Origin: Anaerolineaceae bacterium
Lineage (GTDB): Bacteria; Chloroflexota; Anaerolineae; Anaerolineales; UBA11657
Assembly (NCBI GenBank): GCA_003569365.1
Contig: BGOS01000024.1
Location: 1-64,000 of the forward strand
DNA length: 64,000 nt
Direction: 5' to 3'
Positions 14,976 to 22,409 of this stretch are shown one piece after another. Positions within the stretch are counted from its first letter, which is position 1, and every line of letters begins with the position of its first letter. A program made the translations under genes and the position numbers. The notes beneath the pieces were generated by a model. That model was not told the DNA's origin. It saw only the letters and a program-made list of their open reading frames with translations, and searched no databases.

Positions 14976-15818
14976 CTAGCGCTTCACTTCGGCCAGCACG
15001 CCACGCACAATCTTCTCCAGCTTGGGCACAATCAATGCGCCCGCTTGCAGCACCTCTGCATGCGTGGTGGGCGTGTTGCCATCCAGGTTGGCTTTGTTGC
15101 TGATGCCGGAGAAGCCCAGCACGCGCATGCCGCCCTGCCGCGCCACAATCACTTCCGGCACGGTGGACATGCCGACCGCATCCGCGCCCACCACCCGCAG
15201 AAAACGCAGATCCGCCGGCGTTTCAAAATTGGGCCCCGCCAGCCCGGCGTACACGCCTTGTTGCAGGCGCACACCAGCTTGCTGCGCCACACGCACCGCT
15301 GCCGCCCGCAGCTCCGGATTGTAAGCATGCATCATGTCCGGAAAGCGCGGCCCCAGCTCATCAATGTTCGGGCCGCGCAGCGGGCTTAACCCGCTCATGC
15401 CAATCAGGTTCAAGTGGTCCGTTATCAACATCACATCCCCCGGGCTGAACTCCGGGTTCACGCCGCCAGCCGCATTCGTGATGATCACCGTGTGCACGCC
15501 CAAACGCTGCATCACGCGCAGCGGCAGTCCCACCTGCGCCATGCTATAGCCCTCGTAATAGTGTGCGCGCCCCTGCATTACCAGCACCGGCTGGCCCTCT
15601 AATTGCCCCGCCACCAGCTGGCCGCTGTGGCCTTGCACGGTGGATGTTGGCCAGTGCGGCAGCTCTGGGTACGGAATGTGAACCGCCCGCTCCACAGCAT
15701 CTGCGAGGCCGCCCAGCCCCGACCCAAGGATCAGCCCAAAAGCTGGCGGCTGCCCGATGCGGGCTTTGACCGCGTGCGCCGTCTCGTCAAACTGGCTCAG
15801 TGAGAAATAATCACTCAT
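14976..15818 (-). CDS. punA: Purine nucleoside phosphorylase (trimeric, PNP-I type)
   Basis: Phosphorolyses purine (deoxy)nucleosides to base and (deoxy)ribose 1-phosphate. Motifs: GLILGSGLGGLAD (phosphate loop), GRAHYYEGY, ITNAAGGVNPEF, GLAGPNFETPADLRFL, GADAVGMSTVPE and FSGISNKANL. The Asn in SNKAN fits 6-oxopurine specificity. Start taken at ATG 15818 because GGGAGG lies 6 nt upstream; an in-frame TTG/ATG 60 nt further up gives a longer form. 280 aa is normal. It lies in the same direction as mtnA and a NUDIX gene. A methylthioadenosine phosphorylase role is a possible alternative given mtnA next door, but the family signature reads as PNP. Confidence 0.9.
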   Translation of the reverse strand: MSDYFSLSQFDETAHAVKARIGQPPAFGLILGSGLGGLADAVERAVHIPYPELPHWPTSTVQGHSGQLVAGQLEGQPVLVMQGRAHYYEGYSMAQVGLPLRVMQRLGVHTVIITNAAGGVNPEFSPGDVMLITDHLNLIGMSGLSPLRGPNIDELGPRFPDMMHAYNPELRAAAVRVAQQAGVRLQQGVYAGLAGPNFETPADLRFLRVVGADAVGMSTVPEVIVARQGGMRVLGFSGISNKANLDGNTPTTHAEVLQAGALIVPKLEKIVRGVLAEVKR

Positions 15819-15902
15819 GTATACCTCCCGCCAACTGTGCCTGCATTGTAACCAACCGGCGCGCAATAATGCGTCCACCGGCAGCGCCTGCTAGCTGCCC
15901 GC

Positions 15903-16412
15903 CTAGTCCGCAAAACTAATGCACAGCTTGCGCTGCGCATCGTAAGAATAATGCGCAGCAAACGGCGCAGCACCCGCCGCCACAGCCAGCACCCGCGGCA
16001 ATATTACCGGCAGGTCTTCCACCAACTCATAGTGCGCAGCCTGTTGCTGCGGCACCCAATGCAGCGTGCCCTCCGCCGATGCACTGGTGTGGCGCACCGC
16101 CGCATGCGCCACAAACACGAACAGCAAAATGCCGCGCGCCTCACCAGTGTCCACAGTCACAGTGCCGCACAGCTGCAGGCGCTCCACCTGCAGTCCGCAT
16201 TCCTCCATTATCTCGCGCTGCGCTGCAGAATGCACATCCTCGCCCCGCTCCACATGCCCGCCAATACCGTTGTACCTGCCGGGCCAGATGCGCTTGGTGG
16301 GCGCTCCCCGCAAAAGCAAAATGTCTGTGCCGTTCAACACAAAGCACAGCGTGCGCGGGATCAGCGCATAGCGGTCTGCGCTGCCAGCTACGCCCTGCTC
16401 ATCCGCCGGCAC
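15903..16412 (-). CDS. NUDIX hydrolase
   Basis: Hydrolyses a nucleoside diphosphate linked to some moiety X. The full NUDIX box is visible: GGHVERGEDVHSAAQREIMEECGL (G-x5-E-x7-REUXEEXGU) at about residues 70-93. Upstream is the typical RYALIPRTLCFVL strand, and the TKRIWPGRYNGIGGH approach resembles the 8-oxo-dGTP/ADP-ribose hydrolase clade. The substrate is not assignable. The ORF is open to an ATG at 16481, but that would overlap mtnA by 83 nt. The GTG at 16412 has GGAG 9 nt upstream and overlaps the mtnA end by only 14 nt, so I prefer it. Confidence 0.85.
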   Translation of the reverse strand: MPADEQGVAGSADRYALIPRTLCFVLNGTDILLLRGAPTKRIWPGRYNGIGGHVERGEDVHSAAQREIMEECGLQVERLQLCGTVTVDTGEARGILLFVFVAHAAVRHTSASAEGTLHWVPQQQAAHYELVEDLPVILPRVLAVAAGAAPFAAHYSYDAQRKLCISFAD

Positions 16413-17550
16413 TGCTGCCTGCTCCGCGCTGCCCCGCAGCGCGCTCCGGGTAAAGGCCCAGCACGCCCGCAGCTGACGCACTGCAAATGCCGCGCTCGGT
16501 GATCAAGCCCGTCACCAGCCGCGCCGGCGTAACATCAAAGGCGTAGTTGGCAGCCGCACTGCCTTCAGGCAGCAGCAATACCTCCACTTCCTGGTCCACA
16601 TGCCAGCCGGAAATTGTGCGCACCTCATGCGCAGCGCGCTGCTCAATTGGAATCTCGCGCACCCCGTCCCGCATCTTCCAGTCAAAAGTGGATGATGGCA
16701 GCGCCACATAAAACGGGACGCCGTTATCGTGCGCTGCAAGCGCTTTAAGGTAAGTGCCGATCTTGTTGGCCACATCGCCAGTGTACGTGGTGCGGTCGGT
16801 GCCGGTCAGCACAATATCCACCTGCGCATGCTGCATCAAGTGCCCGCCAGCATTGTCCGCAATCACAGTATGCGGCACGCCGTGCTGGCCCAGCTCCCAC
16901 GCCGTCAAGCGCGCACCCTGGTTGCGCGGGCGCGTCTCATCCACCCACACATGCACCGCCACGCCGGCATCATGCGCCGCGTATACCGGCGCAGTCGCCG
17001 TCCCGTAATCCACAAACGCCAGCCAGCCGGCATTGCAGTGCGTCAGCACATTTACCGGCGCGCCGCCCTTGCGCGCGCTAATTTCCGCCAACAGCGCCTG
17101 GCCATGCACGCCAATGCGCCGGCAATACTCGGCGTCCTCGTCTGCAATCGCTTGCGCAGTTGTGCGCGCGAGCTCAATGCGCACATCTATTTGCGGCGGA
17201 GCAGCGCGCAGCGCGTCCAGCTGGCGCGCCAGCGCCCACTCCAGGTTTACAGCCGTGGGCCGCGTAGCTTGCAGGCTTCGCGAATCGCTTTGCAGCGCGT
17301 CCATAAACACGGCAATGCTTTGCTGCGGCGCCGCGAGCGCAGCCAGATACATGCCATAACCAGCAGCAGCCCCAATCAAGCCGGCACCGCGCACATGCAT
17401 ATCTTGGATGGCTGTGGCCATGTCCGCAACACTTGTGATGTCTTCAACCACAAAACGATGCGGCAGCCAGCGCTGGTCAATGATCTGCACGCAGCGCGCG
17501 TTGTGCGGTGCAACCCAAATGGTGCGGCAGGGCTTGCCGTTAACCTTCAT
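16399..17550 (-). CDS. mtnA: S-methyl-5-thioribose-1-phosphate isomerase
   Basis: Methionine salvage enzyme converting methylthioribose-1-phosphate to methylthioribulose-1-phosphate; related to eIF2B. Motifs: ATAIQDMHVRGAGLIGAAAGYG, RPTAVNLEWA, the catalytic Cys in LTHCNAGWLA, DETRPRNQGARLTAWEL, the catalytic Asp in TGTDRTT, GDVANKIGTY and the C-terminal FDVTPARLVTGLITERGI. Start taken at ATG 17550 (MKVNGKPCRTIWV), which matches family length (383 aa); an upstream ATG at 17589 is possible. It follows SCO in the cytochrome oxidase gene train and precedes NUDIX and punA, so MTA and purine salvage appear linked. Confidence 0.92.
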   Translation of the reverse strand: MKVNGKPCRTIWVAPHNARCVQIIDQRWLPHRFVVEDITSVADMATAIQDMHVRGAGLIGAAAGYGMYLAALAAPQQSIAVFMDALQSDSRSLQATRPTAVNLEWALARQLDALRAAPPQIDVRIELARTTAQAIADEDAEYCRRIGVHGQALLAEISARKGGAPVNVLTHCNAGWLAFVDYGTATAPVYAAHDAGVAVHVWVDETRPRNQGARLTAWELGQHGVPHTVIADNAGGHLMQHAQVDIVLTGTDRTTYTGDVANKIGTYLKALAAHDNGVPFYVALPSSTFDWKMRDGVREIPIEQRAAHEVRTISGWHVDQEVEVLLLPEGSAAANYAFDVTPARLVTGLITERGICSASAAGVLGLYPERAAGQRGAGSSAGG

Positions 17551-17595
17551 GACTGGTGGCGTATCTGTGAGGCACGGCCCATGCCGCAAACAAGA

Positions 17596-18174
17596 TCAAG
17601 CCGAGAGCAAATACTGGATGTCGGCCAGCAAATCACCCGCTGACACCCCCGCCAAATAGGCAAGGCGCAAAACGCCACGCGCATCAATTAAGTACACGCG
17701 CGAAGTATGCCCCACTTCGTAGGCCGCCGAAGTGTCTCCATTGTTATGGGCTTCCACTTCACTCATTCCGCCGTACGCACCTTCCACAGCTTTCAGCGCA
17801 TCTGCCGTGCCCGTAAGGCCAATCACGTTCGGATGAAAGCGCGCTACATATTGCGCCAATACCGCGGGCGTATCGCGCTCGGGATCAGAAGTCACAAAAA
17901 GAAACTGCACCCGCCCGGCATCCTTGCCCAACCGCTCCAACATTTGCGTTGCAACGCCCAGTGTTGCCGGGCAAATATCGGGGCAATTGGTGTAGCCAAA
18001 AAAAAGCAGCGTCAACTTGTCTTTGCTGTCTGACAAACGAAATGTTTCGCCAGTGTGTGCGGTCAGAACAATTTCAGCAGCCGGCGGAGCTCCTGGAAAT
18101 TCTGTGCCCGCAAATGTATGCGAGCGGCAGCCCGCCAGCAGCAGCGCGCCGGCCAGCAATGCTTTACGCAGCAT
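17596..18174 (-). CDS. SCO1/SenC-type copper chaperone lipoprotein
   Basis: Delivers copper to or reduces the CuA site of cytochrome c oxidase subunit II on the outer face of the membrane. Lipobox LLAGC at residues 12-16. Thioredoxin-like fold with the copper ligands CPDIC in FGYTNCPDICPATL (about 64-68) and the downstream His in YEVGHTSRVYLID (about 152). The FVTSDPERDTPAVLAQY segment is characteristic. 192 aa is normal. It overlaps the preceding exported protein by 11 nt and is followed by mtnA, within the oxidase assembly cluster. Confidence 0.95.
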   Translation of the reverse strand: MLRKALLAGALLLAGCRSHTFAGTEFPGAPPAAEIVLTAHTGETFRLSDSKDKLTLLFFGYTNCPDICPATLGVATQMLERLGKDAGRVQFLFVTSDPERDTPAVLAQYVARFHPNVIGLTGTADALKAVEGAYGGMSEVEAHNNGDTSAAYEVGHTSRVYLIDARGVLRLAYLAGVSAGDLLADIQYLLSA

Positions 18175-18724
18175 GCAGCGCCGCCTTGCGCCTCAACGCG
18201 GCAACCGCACCCGCCAGCACCAGCGCCATCAACGCGGCCAAACCCGCCAGCCACCCCATGCCGGACAGAGGTGACTGCGGAGAGCCCACCTCGGCTCGCA
18301 GCGCAAAGTGTGCGCTGCCGGCAGCGAGCGGTTCTGTCACGAGCACCTCCACATCAAATTCCCCCGGCACCGCCAAATCAATATCCGCCTCATAAAGAAA
18401 TTTGTTCACATCGCCCTCGCGCGCCAGCGCTGTAGCCAGCACTGCGCCGGTCTTGTCGCGCAGGATCACCTCGATGCCGGCTCCCATCACAACACTGCTT
18501 GTGGGTCCGCCATGCAGCGCGATCGTAACATGCAAAACACCAACTGCGGCCGGCACCGGCGCGGTCCAGACACTTAGAAAATATTGCCCAACAGGCTGGT
18601 CCAGCAGCTGCGGTGCACCGCCCGTAGCTCCGTGCGCCCACGCCGGCCGCACAGCACACGCCAGCAGCCACGCCGCCACCGCGGCAGCCCGCCCCCAGCG
18701 TGCTGCGTCGCCGCACGCCAGCAT
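18164..18724 (-). CDS. Exported membrane-anchored protein in oxidase assembly cluster
   Basis: Signal-like N-terminus ending near AWAHG, then about 120 residues of predicted beta-rich sequence (QPVGQYFLSVWTAPVP, VGVLHVTIALHG, VILRDKTGAVL, DLAVPGEFDVEVLVTEPL) and one C-terminal membrane helix with a basic cytoplasmic tail (about 160-186). The layout (extracytoplasmic beta domain, single helix) recalls YtkA/FixH-like proteins linked to copper and oxidase maturation, but I see no certain metal motif. The ATG at 18724 overlaps the ctaB stop (TGATG), and the 3' end overlaps SCO by 11 nt, so it is translationally coupled on both sides. Confidence 0.6.
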   Translation of the reverse strand: MLACGDAARWGRAAAVAAWLLACAVRPAWAHGATGGAPQLLDQPVGQYFLSVWTAPVPAAVGVLHVTIALHGGPTSSVVMGAGIEVILRDKTGAVLATALAREGDVNKFLYEADIDLAVPGEFDVEVLVTEPLAAGSAHFALRAEVGSPQSPLSGMGWLAGLAALMALVLAGAVAALRRKAALHAA

Positions 18725-19647
18725 CAAACTTTGGCGTACGGTTGCACCGCATCAATGAAGATCATCAGCACAATCAAAGCCAGATAAATATTGGAATACT
18801 TAAAAAAGCCCAGCGCCGCCTCCCGCCCGTGGTCTTGCAGCAATTGCAGATTGCGCACAATCAAGTAGACCGAGGCAACCGTGATGGGCACCAGATAAAC
18901 ATAGCCAAGCGCCGGATGCGCAGCCAGCACGATGCCCGCTAGCGCGGTTGGCACTGTGTGCACCAGCATCCACAGCACGGCGCTGCGCCCGCTTACACGG
19001 GTGGGCAGCATCGGAATGCCGCCAGCCGCATAATCATCGCGGTATACCAACGCGAGGCTCCAAAAATGCGTGGGCGTCCAAAGGAACACCAGCAACGCCA
19101 GCGTCACGGCACCGGGGTCGCTCCAGTTGCCGGCAGCTGCGCTGCCCGAAAGCACGGCTGCGCTGCCCGCTGCACCGCCAATCACAATATTTAACAGTGT
19201 GCGCGGCTTGAGCCAAAGCGTGTAGACGCCCACATAAATTGCGGCGCCCAGCCATACAAAAAAAGACAACGCCCGGTTGGAGGGCAGCACCAGCAACGCC
19301 GGCACAAGTATCAGCATCAACGCCAGCGCCGTCACGCGGCCGGCGCTAAGAAAGCCGCCGATCACCAGCGGCCGGCGCGCGGTGCGCTGCATCAGTGCAT
19401 CGCGCTTGCGCTCCAGCACCTGGTTGAGCGCGCCCGAACCAGCTGCTGCCAGCCCGCCTGTGGCTGCTACCAGCAGCAGCGGTCCGGCACCCGGCCATCC
19501 ACCGGCCGCCAGCACCGCGCCACCACCGGCTGCCACCAGCAGCAGCGAAACCACGCGCAGCTTAAATAAAACCGCCAGCGTGGCCAGCACTCCGCTGGAC
19601 CGAACCGCCGGCAAAGGTGCCGCTGCAACTGCTGTATCAACTTGCAT
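18724..19647 (-). CDS. ctaB: Protoheme IX farnesyltransferase (heme O synthase)
   Basis: UbiA-type membrane prenyltransferase that adds farnesyl to heme b to make heme O for the oxidase. Multi-pass protein with FKLRVVSLLLVAA, the first Asp-rich site NQVLERKRDALMQRTARRP, WLKPRTLLNIVIGGAAGS, and FLWTPTHFWSLALVYRDDYAAGGIPMLP (second site). Start at ATG 19647 with GGGAGAA just upstream; 307 aa matches the family. The unneeded N-terminal extension of the long ORF (to 19728) overlaps SURF1 and is rejected. Heme A synthase (ctaA) is not in the window. Confidence 0.95.
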   Translation of the reverse strand: MQVDTAVAAAPLPAVRSSGVLATLAVLFKLRVVSLLLVAAGGGAVLAAGGWPGAGPLLLVAATGGLAAAGSGALNQVLERKRDALMQRTARRPLVIGGFLSAGRVTALALMLILVPALLVLPSNRALSFFVWLGAAIYVGVYTLWLKPRTLLNIVIGGAAGSAAVLSGSAAAGNWSDPGAVTLALLVFLWTPTHFWSLALVYRDDYAAGGIPMLPTRVSGRSAVLWMLVHTVPTALAGIVLAAHPALGYVYLVPITVASVYLIVRNLQLLQDHGREAALGFFKYSNIYLALIVLMIFIDAVQPYAKV

Positions 19648-19661
19648 TGGAAACTTCTCCC

Positions 19662-20423
19662 TTACATACCATTGCGCTTCACAAAACTTACGTAACCCAT
19701 TGCCAAAATGCCGCAGAACAGAAACCACTGCAAGGCATAACCCATGTGCGGCCCGTCATCAAAAACAATGTCCGGTTCAAAGCGCCGCAGCCCCGGCGCT
19801 GCTGGCGAACTTGGCCCGGCTTCAAGGTACATTGGCAACAGCGGATAAGCCAGCTGCGCCTGAATGCCCGCGATATCTGCGCGATACCACGCCTTGCGCG
19901 GCGCCGCCGGCGGGGGCTCCGTGCGGCCGCCCGGCAGCAGCTGCGCAAGGTGCAGCCAGCCTTCAATGCGTTTGCCGGCCGGTTCGTCAAATTGCGCCAG
20001 ATCACCCAATGAATCTGCGTAGGAAATCCAGCCGCGGTCCACCAGCACCGCCTGGTTGCTGCCTGCAATGCGCAGCGGCGTTAGCAGGTGCACGCCGGCC
20101 TGCCCCACATACAACTGCTCTTTCAACAGCATCTGCTGTGCGTAATCAAACTCGCCGCTAACTGCAGCCGGCTGCATGTGCAGCGGCTTAAGGTCCGCCG
20201 GCCATTGCACCACTGCCAAATCCAACTGCGGGCCCGCCAGCATGCGCTGCTGCTGCGCATTGTGTGCGCGGCGCTGGTCCAGCCGCGCCAGCTGCCAGTT
20301 GCCCAGCCCTGCCATAACACCAAGCGCTGCAATCACCAGCAGCGTCACCCACCACCAACGCCGGCTGAAGAGCTGCAGCACCAACGGCACCGCTGCCGGC
20401 TGCGGCCCGGCTAGCGCTGCCAT
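19662..20423 (-). CDS. SURF1 family cytochrome oxidase assembly protein
   Basis: Membrane protein aiding heme a insertion into subunit I. The classical layout is an N-terminal helix (WWWVTLLVIAALGVMAGLGNWQLARLDQR), an extracytoplasmic domain with AAVSGEFDYAQQ, VLVDRGWIS, and a C-terminal PHMGYALQWFLFCGILAMGYVSFVKR helix. Start at ATG 20423, with AAAGG 7 nt upstream, overlapping the ctaG stop by 13 nt. 253 aa is normal. It lies between ctaG and ctaB in the oxidase cluster. Confidence 0.92.
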   Translation of the reverse strand: MAALAGPQPAAVPLVLQLFSRRWWWVTLLVIAALGVMAGLGNWQLARLDQRRAHNAQQQRMLAGPQLDLAVVQWPADLKPLHMQPAAVSGEFDYAQQMLLKEQLYVGQAGVHLLTPLRIAGSNQAVLVDRGWISYADSLGDLAQFDEPAGKRIEGWLHLAQLLPGGRTEPPPAAPRKAWYRADIAGIQAQLAYPLLPMYLEAGPSSPAAPGLRRFEPDIVFDDGPHMGYALQWFLFCGILAMGYVSFVKRNGM

Positions 20424-21319
20424 CCCGGTGCCTTTAGCGCTTCGGCTGTATCCCACTGCCCCTCGGGCAGCGGTTGTTTGCGCGCCTCCTGGCCCAGCAT
20501 GCGCGAGACCAATACGAGCGTGGCAATAATGTACATCTCACTGCCTTGGATCCACATGATGGTGCCACCGAGCTGCTGGTCGCCCAGCACAGAGATGTTA
20601 AACAGCCGCGGCATCGCAACGTAATGCGCGTACAGCGGGGTCGTCGCAAATGCAATTGTGATGCCGGTCAGCATGTTTGCCGGCACAGCACCCAGCAAAA
20701 AGAGGATCTTCTTCCAGCGTGCCATCGGGCGGTGAATGCGCGGGCCGGCACCGGTGATGTGCCACCAGAATAAAATGGATGCCACAAAAAAAGTAATATG
20801 CTCCATGTCATGCACAAAGCTATCGCCTTGCGCCAGGCTATAGGCATACGGATCATGCCAGAGCAAAATGGTGCACGCATAAATCAGCCAGAGCACTGCC
20901 GGCGGCGTGACGGCCAGCAGCGCGCGCCGCACAGCACCCTTGGGCACCAGCACACTGCCGACGGCGCGGCGCAGGGACGCGGGCAAGCCCCACATTACAA
21001 AAGGCAGCGGGTTTGCAAGCAGCAGCAGCGGTGGCACATACATGGTGAGCAGCATGTGCTGCAGCATGTGCAGAAAGAAAAGCTGCTCGCCCAGCACATC
21101 CAGCGGAGACATCAGCGCAATGCCAAGCAGTGTCAGCCCGCCAAGATAAGCGCTTAGGCGCCAGCCATTAGCAGTGCGCCACAGGCGGCTGCGCCCGCGC
21201 GGGCCACCGCGCATGCGCACCCAGCCGGTAACATAGAGCGTGCCAAGCAGGCCCAGCACAAAGATCACATCTATGCGCGGATCCCACGACCTGAAAAAGG
21301 CACTGGCTTCTGCGGACAT
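20411..21319 (-). CDS. ctaG: Cytochrome c oxidase assembly protein CtaG (caa3 type)
   Basis: Multi-pass membrane protein (302 aa) of the Bacillus CtaG family, needed to form active caa3 oxidase. Visible signatures: LSAYLGGLTLLGIALMSPLD, LFFLHMLQHMLLTMYVPPLLLL, HDMEHITFFVASILFWW and a late LYAHYVAMPR. It is not the Cox11-type CtaG of proteobacteria. It follows subunit III after an 84-nt gap, the longest gap in this cluster, which shows no obvious terminator. Confidence 0.93.
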   Translation of the reverse strand: MSAEASAFFRSWDPRIDVIFVLGLLGTLYVTGWVRMRGGPRGRSRLWRTANGWRLSAYLGGLTLLGIALMSPLDVLGEQLFFLHMLQHMLLTMYVPPLLLLANPLPFVMWGLPASLRRAVGSVLVPKGAVRRALLAVTPPAVLWLIYACTILLWHDPYAYSLAQGDSFVHDMEHITFFVASILFWWHITGAGPRIHRPMARWKKILFLLGAVPANMLTGITIAFATTPLYAHYVAMPRLFNISVLGDQQLGGTIMWIQGSEMYIIATLVLVSRMLGQEARKQPLPEGQWDTAEALKAPGWQR

Positions 21320-21403
21320 AATAATTAGTGGTGCACCCCAGCAACAGCAACGGGGCGGCGGGCCCAGTGGCCCGTCAAGCGCAGCGCAGCCGGCAAACGC
21401 GAT

Positions 21404-21976
21404 TTAGTGCACCGCCTGCCCCATCAGGTAAAGTGCGGGGTAGAAAAACACCCACACCAAATCAACATAATGCCACCAGATGGCGCACGCTTCCACGCCC
21501 CAATGCTGCTCGGAAGAGTACAGCCCGCGCCGCCCGTTGTTCCAAACAATCAGAATGAACACAATGCCGCTCACAACGTGCAGTGCATGCATGCCAGTCA
21601 TGCCAAATAGCACGGCACCGTAGGCGCCATCACTTGGCCGAATATGGCCGCCCCACTCAAACACCACCACACCCGCCAAAAATAGCGTCCCGAGCGCCAC
21701 AGTCAGCAGCAGGCAATTGAGGAATGTTTTGCGGTCATTTTGCACAAGCGCAGTTTCCGCCCGGTTCATCGTAAAGCTGCTGAGGAGCAGTACCGTTGTT
21801 ACCAGCAAGCCATTTAGCTGGTTTAGCTCCGGCCGCGTGTTGCCCCAAAGGTAAAAGCGCGAAACAAGTATCCCCATGAACAAAAACGACTCGGACAGAA
21901 AGAAGAGCCACAGCCCAAGGCGGTTGTTGCGCAATGCAACCCGGTATTCGCCGTGCACAGCTGTTGCTCCGCTCAT
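21404..21976 (-). CDS. ctaE: Cytochrome c oxidase subunit III
   Basis: 190-aa membrane subunit with five hydrophobic helices, the short form common in caa3-type enzymes. Conserved features: LGLWLFFLSESFLFMGILVSRFYL, the central FEWGGHIRPSDGAYG loop, GMTGMHALHVVSGIVF and the terminal VEACAIWWHYVDLVWVFFYPALYLMG. The TAA of the upstream subunit IV gene directly abuts this ATG, so translation is coupled. Confidence 0.95.
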   Translation of the reverse strand: MSGATAVHGEYRVALRNNRLGLWLFFLSESFLFMGILVSRFYLWGNTRPELNQLNGLLVTTVLLLSSFTMNRAETALVQNDRKTFLNCLLLTVALGTLFLAGVVVFEWGGHIRPSDGAYGAVLFGMTGMHALHVVSGIVFILIVWNNGRRGLYSSEQHWGVEACAIWWHYVDLVWVFFYPALYLMGQAVH

Positions 21977-22393
21977 TTAGTGACCATCCCCGGCCGCGAA
22001 CACGGTGGCCACATGCATAAAGTAATGCACAATAATTGCAGCCTTTACGAGCGCAATTACAAACAACCCGAACACAGAAATGCCAACCAGGTTCATCACA
22101 TACTCAAAAACCGTGAGTGCCGCCAGCACCACCAGTACAGTGGCGCCGCTGCGGTAGGCGGCCACCCGCCGCGCAACAGCCATGCGCTCCTCATCCTGTT
22201 CGCGGCGCCAGCGCAGCAGCGCCATCGGCTCCGTTGGCACAACCACGCGCTCCAGCACAACGCGCGGCAGCCGGCCATCGCCAACCACCAGCTGGTTCGT
22301 CAAACGAAACAAGACCGCCAAACCCACCCCACCGCCGGCGGTTAGTATGAGCACCGCCGCAGCAGCCAGTGCGTACATGGTTGATGTTGTCAT
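21977..22393 (-). CDS. ctaF: Cytochrome c oxidase subunit IV-like protein
   Basis: Small membrane protein (138 aa). An N-terminal helix (MYALAAAAVLILTAGGGVGLAVLF) precedes a basic loop. Two C-terminal helices, ATVLVVLAALTVFEYVMNLV and LFVIALVKAAIIVHYFMHVA, match the prokaryotic subunit IV pattern (ALVKAxxIVxYFMH). Start at ATG 22393 with GGAGG 9 nt upstream; the longer open frame overlaps ctaD. It sits between subunits I and III, as expected for ctaC-D-F-E order. The extra N-terminal helix is longer than the minimal two-helix core. Confidence 0.82.
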   Translation of the reverse strand: MTTSTMYALAAAAVLILTAGGGVGLAVLFRLTNQLVVGDGRLPRVVLERVVVPTEPMALLRWRREQDEERMAVARRVAAYRSGATVLVVLAALTVFEYVMNLVGISVFGLFVIALVKAAIIVHYFMHVATVFAAGDGH

Positions 22394-22409
22394 TTGGCTA
22401 AACCTCCGC

